This document shows, piece after piece, positions 1-11,117 of a stretch of 64,000 nt of DNA. Made by a program: the position numbers and the translations under genes. Source of the stretch: Porogramme epimiltina (Eukaryota > Basidiomycota > Agaricomycetes > Polyporales > Polyporaceae); the NCBI GenBank assembly GCA_900155495.1, contig FTLJ01000173.1, forward strand, positions 1-64,000, written 5' to 3'. The notes beneath the pieces are model-generated. The model had not been told where the DNA came from and did no database searches. It was given only the letters and a program-made list of their open reading frames with translations. Within the stretch, counting starts at the first letter, position 1. Each line of letters opens with the position of its first letter.

Positions 1-740
1 GGCGTCTCTCCTTAGTCGTCGGCGGTGAGGGCCCTCAAGATCTCAAACACTGTACAGCGCCCTCTTTCGGCCGCAGATACTTTGCATTTACCTCCTGTAC
101 ATTCAATATAAGCAATCCCCAGCCAAGGGAAGCCGTGAAATGGCCCTTCCAAGCTTGTTCGAGCGCCAGCTCATCACTCCTCGCCCAACACCAGCAGCAA
201 CGCCCTCCCGTTGTGCCGCTCTTACACGGAGCCTAAAAACATCTCAATCCAATGCCTAATTGCGTGTTTCTGTGCTTAGAGGGCGCTGCGAGAGGGAGAT
301 CGAGCTGTTCTACATTTTTTGAATTGTTCGGATTTTTTGATTTCTTTTGCGTCGTTGGCGCCTGCGGCAACCTTTTCGGAAGCTGCTGTAGCACACTTGT
401 CTTTTCCTTACGCCTTGGCATCTTTCTCGGCGCTCTCCCCGCGATCAATTTGACGAGCGATCGACACCGCACGGCGCAGCTTCAATGACCCCTGTCGAGG
501 CAAGTAATTTGTCAATTCATCTCACGTTCACGGGCGTCGCCCTGGGCCCCGTGCATCCCGGGACCGCCTCCATGTCGCGCGCTGACCTCCGAGTCTCCGA
601 CGTCCACCTCCCTCAGCATCGCTGCCGCTCGCATCGCCTCCGAACTTGATGGTCGACCATCAGCGACCACCCACCGAACCGCGTTAAAGCCCGGCCCACG
701 CCGTCCACCCTACGCACATCCCCCCCTTCCCCCTTCCGCC

Positions 741-3700
741 ATGGTCAACGCCCTCACGCGACACACCGGGTTCACCCTCGGGCCGATCGTCCTCGAAACC
801 CTCATTAAACACTACTTCGAACGAGTCGCGAAGGAAACAGAGTCCGAGGAGACCACGAAGCTAAGGAAAGAAGAGCTCTTGTACGATGAGGCGTTCAATA
901 TCATCAAGGTGCGCTTCTCATCACTTCACGGTCACGGGAGATTCGCGCGGTGTACTTGGGACCCACACTGTGGAAAAGCACGCGGTGCAAACAGGCCGCC
1001 CATACATATCGTCCGCGGAGGTGGTTCGGACACCCCGGTCTCTAAGCGGCGGGACACTACGACGGCCGCGCCTTGGCGCGAAGCATGGGCACTTCCACTG
1101 TCGCCATGCGAGAGTCTGGCTCATGTGGAACATGTGGGTCGCCGTATGCTTCTGAAGTGTAGCCGACCTTACACGCGCTCTGAGCCTGCGGCACCTGAAG
1201 CCACGCCGTGCATCCTTATGTTGGTGGATTGGACGCATGACGTTTTGTCGTTGCCCTCGATGGGCCACTTCCTACGCGTTAGGGTTGTGCAGAGCCACGG
1301 GCCAGGCCGTCTTAGGAGGACGGACGATCCGCTTACTGTGCCTGAGAGTGCCTAGATTCGAAGTTCTTCCAGACCTCTTCTTCTATCTGCGCATACAGTC
1401 GCGTGCGATGCTGACACCATTCGTAGTCTTTCATGGCGGCGTCGACAAAGTGAGGTGCCTCACAATATCATCTTGTATCGTGCGCTGACCTCGTATACAG
1501 GCACACCGTCGAAGAGCTGCAAGCGTTCTCGAACATGCGCACCCCCAGCCCGCCATGGGTCCACGTTGTCCGGCTCCTCGTGCCCATGTCGAAGTGCGAC
1601 GAAGCCGCCGGATATCTCATCAAGGCACTTGGCGGTGAGGAGATGACAAAGCGCGTAGTCGGCGGGACGAAATGGTGGCAAGTGCGCGGTATCAAGGGGT
1701 GCGTGCTATACCTATGTCTGAGCTACGCGCCGGGTCCTGATGGTGCACGCACACAGCATCGACGGAGAATGGATTGTCGCGAAGAAGGACTGGCAGGAGG
1801 TGAAGCGGAAGCAGAAGTCGCGTGCGATGTCCATGGACGATGCACCTCAAGGGCCGGCTTCGGAATACAAGCCCGAGATGGACCAAATGCGGTGCATTTT
1901 GTACGCACATGGAGGTACGTGGCGGCAGTTTGGTGCGCAGAGGACGCGCTGACGCTGTATAGGCGGCTATTACTTCGGGAGCATCGACCAAGAGAGGTAT
2001 TCAATCCAGCGATTTGCTCGTAAGATCAACGGTCGCGTCTTTGGTGAGCATCCAACTTGTCGTACGCCCCTCTTCTATCCTCTAACCGAGCATATAGCTG
2101 TCAACTACCGCCTCGCACCCCAATACCCCTTCCCGTGTGCCATCCAAGACTTCCTCGCCGCCTGTAGGTACTCAGTATGTTCGTCGTGACGCATATACTA
2201 ACAGAACTCAGACTTATACCTCATCCGACCACCTCCTGACGCCCTTCATACCCCCATCGCACCCGAGAACATCGTTTTCGGTGGCGATTCTGCCGGCGGA
2301 GGACTGTGCATCGCTCTGCTACAAGTTATTCGCGACTCCGGTCTCCCGCCGCCTGCTGGAGCGTTCCTCATCTCGCCATGGTGTGACCTGACGCACTCAT
2401 TCCCCAGCATTCACCTCAACACAGCGACGGTGCGTCTCATCGTACCTGTTTATCTACTCCGCTCATACTCGTCTTCGACAGGACATCATCCCAGAGACCG
2501 GCCTATCACTCTATAAGCCGAGCACCCTCTGGCCGCCTCCGCCGGACGACCTCACGACCCGCGTACACCAAGGCCTGCGCCAGCGCATCCGCGAAGCCGT
2601 CCACTCGAAAGCTAAAGACGGCTCGCTCGTGGTCCCCCCAAACGCCTCGACTCCCGCTGACCCCGACGCGCCCCCGCGACCCACGACGCCCGACTACAGC
2701 GTCCCTCTGCCCTCGCCCGGCCTCCCGCTGCACCTCGGCTCGACCGTCTCGCTGCCGTCGCAGAACCTCATGGACGGCGTGCGGAGCCAGCGTGTCGCAC
2801 TCACGACCACCGGTGGTGAAGAGCTCGTGATCGACACGCAAGTCCACATGTATGCGCCCAACTACCTCGTAGGGCACCCGCTCGTGAGCCCCGTCGTGTC
2901 ATACCTCGGCGGTCTCCCGCCGTTGTTCGTCATCGCGAGCGAGAAGGAGGTGTTGCGTGACGAAATCATCTACTTGTGAGTTCTCTTCGAGTCGTTCTGT
3001 TCGACGACGAGGCTGATCGACGCCTGGAATGCAGCGCGCATAAAGCTGCGCACCCGGACAAATATCCGGTCAAAGCAGATGCGCGAGCGATGTACCCTGC
3101 TTTGGAAGGCATTGAACAACGGTATCCACCCACCAAGGTCCACCTCCAAGTATACGACGGTGCTTCCATTCCTTTTCTTTTGCCTTCCTATCTTTTGCTC
3201 ATCTTTGGCCCGTTCCTCCACCTTGTTCTCCAGATTGCGCGCATACCCTTCCCATCCTGTTCGCGTTCACGACACCCGCCAAATACTGTTTCCGTGCGAT
3301 CGCTACATTCATCAAGCACACCACTGGGCTCCTGCCGAAGACCCCTGTACCACCTTCCCCGCCTGAGGATGTGCTCAGTACCGGAGCAACAACGTATTCT
3401 CCAGCCAGCACTCAGCTCAACCTTGTCAGTCCGAACCCGGAGGCCCAGGCCACAGCCACGCCGCCCTTACGTGAAAGCAGCAGCGCTCCGACGCCCTTAC
3501 CCGCATCGAAGTCAGATTCGGCTCTTGAAGAGCCTAAACGGTCGGCGGAAGCCACCTCTGCCTCCACGCCTCCTCCGACAGGTTCCTCCGACCCAGCGGC
3601 GCCCAACACAGGCAGCGAGCTCAGCAAGTTCAAGCCCAAGCCGAAAGACAAGGAGAAGCCTCGCACGCCCTCGATGCGGCGCGCGCTAAGCGCAAGCGTC

Positions 3701-4721
3701 ACCCGCGCAAGCACCTTCCTCCGCCGCCAGGACGTGCCCCCTGTCCCCGCAGTCCCGCAACCACAAGGTTCTGGCTCGTCGGACGTCGGCGGTCCGCGCT
3801 TCCACGGGCGCAACAGCTCGAACTCTGACGGCGTGCGGTACGCTGGCGAGACGAACGTGTACGCCAACGGGCTGGTGCGTCTCCTCCCTATCGCCGCCCC
3901 CAGTCGCCTGCTGACCACCCGCCGCTCTACAGGACACGATGATCCGGGAGCGCATCTCGACGCGCGGCGAGGTGCGCGCGCTCGAGCCGGAGAGCGAACT
4001 CGCCGCGTTCCGACTCCCGCCGGAGCTCATTGGGGACATCTCGGAGCTCGCGCTCCGCCGGTACGTCGACGGCTCCGCCAAGTTCGCGCGCAAGTTCCAC
4101 AAGGCTGCCAAGACGATCGAGAAGGCGCGCCACCGGAACCTCGCGCGCGCAAAGGAGGACGCGACGCGGCAGTCGCAACTCCGCAGTGCGTTCATAACAA
4201 GCGCGGTGGGGCTGGCGAGCGAGGCGGAAGGGGAGAAGGGCAAGAGCAGGGAGGGAGAGAAGGAAAGGGAGATGTCTGGGAGCTGGCCGTGGGCGTGGGC
4301 GCTGGACGAAGACGAGCAGCCGCCGCCGAGCAGCATCGTCTCGCGGCGGGACACGGAGGAGGCGCGACGGCTCGCGAAGATCGCGGACCAGGCGGTGTTC
4401 ATGGACGCCCACGCCGTCAGCGGGAACAACCTCTGGTCGCTCATCGTCAACTTCCTCACGACGACGCCCGAGCGCGACGCGCACAAGCACCACCATAAGC
4501 ACGAGCACGGGGATGGTGCTGCCGAAGGCGAGGCGGCGGCGGCCGGAGTGAACACGGATGCTCCTGTTGCCCCTGCCGATCAGGAGAAGGCGCAGGAGAA
4601 GTCGGAGACGTTGTCGAGGCGCGAGCGGATCGTGTCACGGTTCGCGTGGCTGAGTATGGAAAACCGCAAGTCGCACGGGCTGAGTGCGGTATCCTCGAAG
4701 ACATCCCAGAACGAGCAATAG
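741..4721 (+). CDS. Alpha/beta hydrolase (HSL/esterase-type, fold 3) with long C-terminal extension
   Basis: Predicted serine hydrolase of the hormone-sensitive-lipase/esterase family; the substrate cannot be read from sequence. I rebuilt 11 exons: 741-908, 1427-1449, 1501-1698, 1757-1914, 1963-2043, 2098-2163, 2212-2429, 2482-2975, 3035-3159, 3234-3874 and 3933-4721, giving 986 residues in frame. The oxyanion motif HGGG (about 181-184) is split by an intron. The nucleophile sits in GGDSAGGG (Ser about 258), the acid is probably Asp about 464 in a VLRDE context, and the His is in DCAHTLP (about 514). Residues from about 560 onward form a Ser/Pro/charged-rich tail that is long for the family and ends in a basic, charged segment. 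Odd points are the 518-nt first intron and the 23-nt second exon. Start: the first ATG after a pyrimidine-rich leader, beginning the conserved N-terminal region. The family call is firm; exon 2 is the least certain exon. Confidence 0.88.
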
Positions 4722-5164
4722 CGACTATCCGCATTCGGAGAAAGATACCCCTATCCAATACGTTACGTGTGTATTTAATGGCCTCGTGGCCCGTGTAGTT
4801 CGTGTGCGTCCTTTTGCAGACCATAGCCGCTTTTCGTAACTTACGCATCTTGTCTCAGAGCCCTATACTACTAATGACCCCAGTCTCCTGGAAATACAAT
4901 AATATGTACATACGCTGTGGACGTCGAGAGAGCGTGTGCGGTACGTGCCTCAACGCGTCACTGGCGCCCCTCCTGTGTTGCGGAACCGACGTCATAGGAG
5001 GCATTCCCCCAACATGTGGCCACAGATGACCCGGTGGCTGCATATTGGAGTCATAAAGCTCACTGGCTTGTCATTTGCGCTCATTACTCTTCATTCTACC
5101 CACTACCTTGCGCGCACCCAACACACCTCCGACACCACTTCATTCGCTGGTCAATCCCCTCACC

Positions 5165-5512
5165 ATGGTCGATACCTGTACCTGCCAGAACGCTTGCGGG
5201 TATGTTTCACAGTTCACTCTTCGACGTAATAGACACGGACTAACGCCAGCTACTCCTATTCCACTAGTGCCTGCGGTCCAAGCGGCACCGGCTGCTCGTG
5301 CGCGAAGGGCAAGTGCCAGTGCCAGGACTGCCCAAACAACTCTGCCGCAGTGGAGCAGAAGCGCGGGGTGAGTCCTCTGAGAAGCCCATCATGCATATAC
5401 TAATGGCGTTCGTTCATCCCCCTGCCTCCAGTGTGGTTGCAACCATGCCGCTTCAGGTTCTTCTGAATGCGCGTGCACGAAAGCTGGGAACATCTGCACA
5501 TGCAAACAGTAG
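5165..5512 (+). CDS. Metallothionein-like cysteine-rich protein
   Basis: Small cytosolic metal-binding protein, probably buffering copper, zinc or cadmium. Exons 5165-5199, 5268-5367 and 5432-5512 give 71 residues with 15 cysteines, mostly as CxC pairs (TCTC, CSC, CQCQDC, CGC, CAC, CTC), one His and no aromatic residues. That composition is the family hallmark; there is no catalytic domain. Intron 1 has two in-frame acceptors 18 nt apart (after 5249 and after 5267). The second fits better because a CTAAC branch-like site lies about 25 nt upstream of it; use of the first would add six residues (GYSYST-like). Metal specificity cannot be judged from the sequence. Confidence 0.85.
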
Positions 5513-6348
5513 GATGGTGGGAAGCGTGTAGAAGGCTCAAATTCAGGGAAGTCATGATTGTACGAGTATTTGACTGCAGATGTCAGCATTTATGCTCCAA
5601 TTTAACGACACGGATGTTTCAACCCAATGCCGGTTCTGATGCAGCAATAGTGCTTCGGCATTGTCGGACGCAACGTTGGAAGGGGAAGGTACTAAATGGC
5701 GACGTGCACCAATAGTTATACTTGTATGGGCCGGTCGGACGCGAGAGACCTGTAACTACTGCTGATCACAATCAACGTTGCTGTAGTATACGCCGTGCCC
5801 CGGATACGGAACATGAACACGATCGGCACTCAGCTTTCCTAATGTTCCGCCGTTTGCTCGGAGTTGTAGACACATTTCAATACGCCGCTCTAAGGTTTCA
5901 GGTACTTGAAATTTACAGATGGGTAGGTAGACACATGACGAAAGGGATGACAACATCGACAGAGCACGGAACTGTCAAGTGTCAAGGCAAACGCGGACAT
6001 AACCAGCCGCCGTGGACTCCTGTGCTTGCTGATCCCCGGACTCGGAGTCGAGTCCGATACGTTGATGAACTAGGTCCGCTCGAGCCCTAAAAAGCTGCAG
6101 GCGAGGGCGCTCGGTCAGGATGTAAAGTCCGGGTATGCACGGAGGTAGCTATGGTTCGCGGTCGATTTTGGCGTGGGTCCCGCCCGGAAAGGTGTACGGG
6201 CAGCGCTCGCCGAGACCCCGTACTGTGCGTCCCCTCGGGTTGCGGCTGGTGGACCCCGCTATGGCAGGCGATATCATCTCCCCTGATGGCCTGGTTCACT
6301 TGAGATGTCTAGCCCTTGTGAGGTCCGGGGTAGAGCTGGGGTGTGGGG

Positions 6349-6356
6349 TATATAAG
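6349..6356 (+). promoter_or_regulatory. TATA box of secreted lectin-like gene A
   Basis: TATATAAG lies 88 nt upstream of the ATG at 6444. The paralogue at 19033 has the same octamer at a similar distance. Confidence 0.6.
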
Positions 6357-6443
6357 AGGGATGTTGAAAGGGAGATGTTGGCTGTCGGCATCTCAGCCTC
6401 GTTGAAGCTTCACACCCCACATCTTCGATACACCACGAGCACC

Positions 6444-7079
6444 ATGGAGACGTCCTTCGCCCTCACTGCCCTCGCCTTCGCCCTCGCTCCGATCATCGTT
6501 GTCGCCGACTTCATCCCCGAGGGCTCCGCCGCACACTTCTTCTCCACCCAGAGTACGCCCGCTACGCCTCGTACATCATGAACGACGCCCTGACAAAGCA
6601 CTCACCACAGACACATCCCTCGTATTTGCTCCCGAGGGCGGCTTCAACAGCGCAGGGCTCGTCGCGTCCTTGCCCGGCGACGGCACCTTCAGAGACCTCA
6701 CCGCTCTCTTTCCCATCTATGGCACCGGAGTACCTACCCAGATTGTATGGGGTGATTGGTGTGTGTCCGCGCGCGGGGTGGTGCCGGGCACGGCGTCGCA
6801 GACGCTGTTCATCGAAGACTGCTCCGACGATCCGGCGCAGATCTGGACGGTGAACGAGGACCCGATGACAGTGTCGAACGCAGACGGGAATTGCCTTACC
6901 CTTGGACGGGCGGCGGTGAATGTTCCGGTGAGTGAATCTTGTGTCCAATGGTGGGCGAAGGTAGAGGCTGACGAAATTGTGGTGCGTTCAACTTCGACCT
7001 GTAGATTACCCTCGCTGCATGCACGGATGTCCTCCAACACCTCCAGCTGTGGAACCCCAAGGCGACGGTGTCGATCTGA
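6444..7079 (+). CDS. Small secreted protein with ricin-B-like (QxW) repeats, copy A
   Basis: 166-residue predicted extracellular protein. Exons 6444-6552, 6611-6927 and 7005-7079. Residues 1-21 are a signal peptide (hydrophobic core, then VVA before DFIPEG). The mature part holds two ricin-B-type units, each starting at a Cys and closing on a QxW motif: Cys87...Cys107...QIW 113-115, then a CLTL unit running through a second Cys to QLW 156-158. Ricin-B folds usually bind carbohydrate and normally have three units, so this is short for a full beta-trefoil. Function (cell-wall or glycan binding) is inferred. Copy B at 19033-19666 has exons 1 and 2 of exactly the same length (109 and 317 nt) and the same intron positions, so the two are duplicates. 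Confidence 0.75.
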
Positions 7080-7630
7080 GAGGATAACGATGAATTGACG
7101 CGGACTAATTCCATGATGCGATGCGACCCTTAACGATGTATTATAATACCTCCTATCACGGACATGAGAACTTAGCAGACATCAGATGAGGGGACTTACA
7201 ACGTATCCCAAAAAGCGTCTGATGTTCCAGACTTTGTTTAACGCATTCTTGACGGGTGACTTGTGTGTCGAGCTTAGAAGATACAAAGCGAGGGTAGTGA
7301 ATGTCGTATCAGGTAGTGGTAGTCATCAGTCAAAGGACGGAATATGGCACGGGCGCCTGGCTGTCACGACGTTCCCTCCAAGCTCCCTTCGCTACGACAT
7401 CACACGGCACGTACACTCTTGAATGAGCCGGTGCAACACATCCAATTATGATTCAAGTAACGCGACGTAAGAAGACTGAAACAACGCATGCGACAATCGT
7501 AACAAGAGGAGAAAAGATTCAATGACGGGGACTTGACAGTGAGCGAATGCATAATTCGGATCGCCTAGTGACGGGGGAAAGCACGTAGAATACAAACACT
7601 AGGTGTAATGTATGTGATGGGCGGGTCAAA

Positions 7631-10151
7631 TCACTCGCGGCGAGAGCGCTTCGACTTGGACGCCGGCTCTGATGGGGAGGCATTACCACCCTCCTTGCCG
7701 GCATCCTCCAGAGGTCGCTTCGTAGCCAAGGACTGTGATGTCTGGAACTTATTATCCGTAGGAGGCACATACTCGGTTGATCTCTTGTCCTTGCCCTTGT
7801 CATTGTCTGGCCACTCCGCCGCGTTGTCTCCGCTGAGGGCCTCGTTGAATGCGAGTTTCATCGGGCCATGGGTCTCCACCATCATTCGGATTGCAGGCTC
7901 CTGCTCTGGTAGAGGGCGAATGTGATCTTTGCCTGATGAGGCGCCTGGGAGGTCCTTCAGCGACTTGTCCAATTTGAGCACGACTTTCGACGCTGTCCTT
8001 GTGGATTTGGGAGCAACCTTTGCCTGTGGAGTCGCTGCGGACTTGACAGCCCAGTGCAGAGAATAGTAGTCTCGGAACCACCCTAGGAATGTAGAAATGA
8101 GTTTGTCGATGGGGTGAAGGACAGGGGTAGGGCTAGAAGCCTCGGATGGTGAATGGTAGAACACAAGCTTCTTCCGATCAAGTGTTCCGGTCACTAGGGT
8201 GATCTCAATGCTACCGGTGGTCATCGCGCTGAACTTCATCGGACCGCATGTAAAACCATCGTTCCCATCGGAGTGGTGGTCGAAGTAGTCGAAGAGAAGG
8301 ATTTGAGTGGCCTTCTCGTGAGCGTTGCTCGGTAGGAAGCGTAGAGCAAAATAGACAAGAACGTGGAAAATGGATTCTAGATCGTCTGCGATTCCGATGA
8401 TCTTCGCGGGGTTATTGAGGGCGTTGGCGGACATGAATTGCCAGGTTCCCTAACAAAACATTCAATAAATCATAATACCACACAACGTGAAGCGCTTACT
8501 GTACGATCCAATTGACGGCAAGTGGTTTGAGGGCCATCCGTCATACTAAACTCTTTGGCGAGCTCCCAGTCATTCAACATTCCCACGAGTTCGCCGTCTG
8601 CGTCGACAAAAAGGAGGATGTTCCCTGCGCTAATGTCCCGATGAAGATAGCCTGCTCGGCAAGCAGCCTCGTGAGCTGGGAGACAACCGTCAGTGCTCGT
8701 AAAATCACCAAAATAATCAATGGGCCAACCTTGTAGGACAGCAAATATCGCACTAACGAGGTGGTAACCATCCGTGAATTCGGATAGAGGCTTACCGACC
8801 TCCTTCACCACCAGGCGGTAGTGCTGATGGGGCTTCAAAGGGCACTCTGCCTTGGTATCCGAACCGCCAAAATGCTCGCGCCAGTTGTCGTAGGACTTCG
8901 CGGTCTGACCTGGAAGATCACCGTGATATAAGACGGTAGGAACGTAGGGCACTTCGGCCTTGTTGAGCTCCTTGAGAATATCGCCTTCCTTCTGGAAGCT
9001 GTCGTGGGCGATACGCCAAGCGTCCTTGATGTGAATGAGTTCCTCCGCCAACACCCCCTCCGCGTCGATGGGCAGACCGATGTAGCCACGCGTACCACGC
9101 CCGACAACTCCCGGAGCAAGGAAAGTCGGCTTGCCGACGACGACGGATTGTATTCTGTTCGTGAATTCGTCGTGGACCTCGAGCTTCCACCAGGGCCAGT
9201 GGGCTTCCAGCGACTCACGAAACCGTCGCACTTTGTCGCTCGGGTCCTCTTTCAGCGTCTCGATGTGAGCCATGACTGAAGCCCTCAACGGGTCGTCCTC
9301 CTCAATCCGCACGGCTGTTGGATCGTGACCACGGTTTGTGTCCAGCATACGACCGTAACGCGCAAAGAATGTCGACAACATCTTGCCGTCCGCAGCTTCA
9401 GTATAGTGGAGTCTCGGCGTGATGGTGATCCCTGAGCGGTCGAAGCGGATGATACGTGCGTAGTGGCCGAGGAAAATGACCGTATAATGGAATTCGCGAT
9501 GCTGGTATTTGAAAACGAGCTCCGCGTATGTGAGGACCTGCCCTAGAACGCCTTGACGAGTAGACCCCCGGGGAACACAGTTTGGGCGAGATTCATCGAA
9601 TGGATCACTATCGAGGCCGACCTTGCATTCAATTGAGAGTTCAACGCGAGACCAGTTCATACGTCGAGACTCCTCGCCTTTCGCAGTCGTAGAAGGTGTG
9701 GGGGCGAACTTCTTCTCATACATCCCGCAGTCGACAGCCTGATCTGAAGAATCTAGGGGATCGCTCTTGTAGGGGGTAGCCACAAAATTGCGACCGGGAC
9801 AAAGCCCAGATGTCTCCAACGTCTCCGTCTGCGTAATGTCTGTGAGGTCGTATCGTGCTCTAGAAGAAGTACTGCACTTACAATCCAACTGTACATTTTC
9901 GACTCTGAGGTCCACTTGGGTGCACCGCCGGAGAAGATGTTCGGAATAGCCTTTCCACCAGACCTCTTAGGAAAGAAGTCCTCCAACATCTTAGCAGCAT
10001 CGATACAGTAGATCTTGTCTCGCGCCATAGCTCGTTCTTCGTTGCGTCTCTGATGGAGCGAAGGGTTAAAGTTGGAGAATTCGTTGTTGAGACGGGCCTT
10101 AGACGGAGAGTTAGCACTAGCAGTAGGGGCCCCTGACATAGAACCTGTCAT
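7631..10151 (-). CDS. FunK1-type (fungal-specific) protein kinase
   Basis: Protein kinase-like enzyme of the FunK1 family, expanded in mushroom-forming fungi; its targets are unknown. Exons on the minus strand: 10151-9882, 9828-8730, 8675-8500 and 8449-7631, giving 787 residues. The catalytic loop reads GYLHRDISAGNILL (HRD about residue 468). The usual DFG is replaced by LNDWELAK (about 490), as is common in the family, and the GTWQFMSA activation-segment motif begins exon 4 (about 516). The C-terminus is charged and ends in a KSKRSRRE-type basic patch, a possible nuclear signal. I chose the ATG at 10151 rather than 10208 because the TATA box lies only about 20 nt before the upstream ATG. Intron 1 needs the second of two nearby AG acceptors to keep frame. 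Confidence 0.93.
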
Positions 10152-10225
10152 GATGGCGAAGTGGGGAGGGGGGAAGGGTGCAAGGAAAGAGCGAGAGTGA
10201 ATGCTCACCAGATGAGCACTGCAAG

Positions 10226-10233
10226 CTTTTATA
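10226..10233 (-). promoter_or_regulatory. TATA box of the FunK1 gene
   Basis: On the minus strand the sequence reads TATAAAAG, 75 nt before the chosen ATG at 10151. This spacing supports that start over the ATG at 10208. Confidence 0.55.
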
Positions 10234-10251
10234 TTCCAATGGAGGGAACCA

Positions 10252-10754
10252 GGTGGTCAGGCTTCTAGTGTACCCCTATTGTGCGATGAAATGAGCACGT
10301 TGAATAGAATGAACTGAGGATACTATACGCACGGCTAATATGTGGTGGTTGTTCGTGGCAAGCTGGGGCTTTGCAGCTGGCGCCCGAACTGACGCGTTGA
10401 TGGATGTCCACCACGTGACCGCCTCAGCAATGACCCTCCTTCCATATTCGGAATCAGGTGGTCAGCTTAAGCGCTTTGGTGATCAGTGTCACCGTGGTCA
10501 ACTATGATACACGATCTATCTTATGTATCTTTGCTATTGTTTGATTCTACCGGTGGTCAACACACATGTTATTGGTGTAGCTGCGATCCTTCACTCTGAC
10601 GGCTTCAAATTGCTCCGGTTTGAAACGTATCTGTAGATTTCTTGATCACAACATCATACCTCTGGTCAGTGGTTGGCAGTGGTGGTCACAACGGTGTGGT
10701 AATCATTCATTGAAAGTACTGTACTGTCTAGGCGAGCCTGGGTCCTTGACCACC
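10252..10754. repeat. Cluster of GGTGGTCA octamers upstream of FunK1
   Basis: The exact octamer occurs at 10252, 10457, 10552 and 10681 on the plus strand and as its reverse complement at 10747-10754. A one-base variant is at 10493. The first two share the 11-mer CAGGTGGTCAG. Five exact copies in about 500 bp is far above chance expectation (about 0.015). Position in the FunK1 upstream region suggests a transcription-factor binding array, but no factor can be named. Confidence 0.55.
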
Positions 10755-11117
10755 GGGAGCGTCCGCGATAACAGTCATCTTTCCGGGCACATAATCATCG
10801 AATGAGGGAAGGGAAGAATGGAGAAACCCATGTCAACGTGTTTGTGGAGTTTTAGAGCTTTGTGGGAGAATGGCATGCCGCACAAAAGAAATGAAAAGGT
10901 GCCGACCAGTCCTTTGTGGTACTTAATCATATCTGAGGGACACAGTCGCGCTATTGTGCTGTCCTCTAATATGACCTTTATAGTAATAATCGTTCATTGA
11001 CATCGACAATTCATTAGTCCGGATGGGGTATTCGGGACGGTAGAAAACATCACAATGAATGCATCTGAGGTTACCCGGAAAAGCGGTACAGAGAGGCCAC
11101 ACCGTTGACGTGACACT

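Noticed and set aside
233..472. Lys/Arg-rich minus-strand frame (79 codons)
   Set aside because: Basic composition suggested a small nuclear or ribosomal protein, but no family matched and no promoter is visible. 1-740 is otherwise just the leader and promoter region of the hydrolase gene.
741..1355. 204-codon frame from the hydrolase ATG
   Set aside because: After 908 it only reads through intron 1; the conserved family sequence resumes at 1427.
5722..6090. 122-codon plus-strand frame
   Set aside because: No homology, start context or codon pattern like the neighbours.
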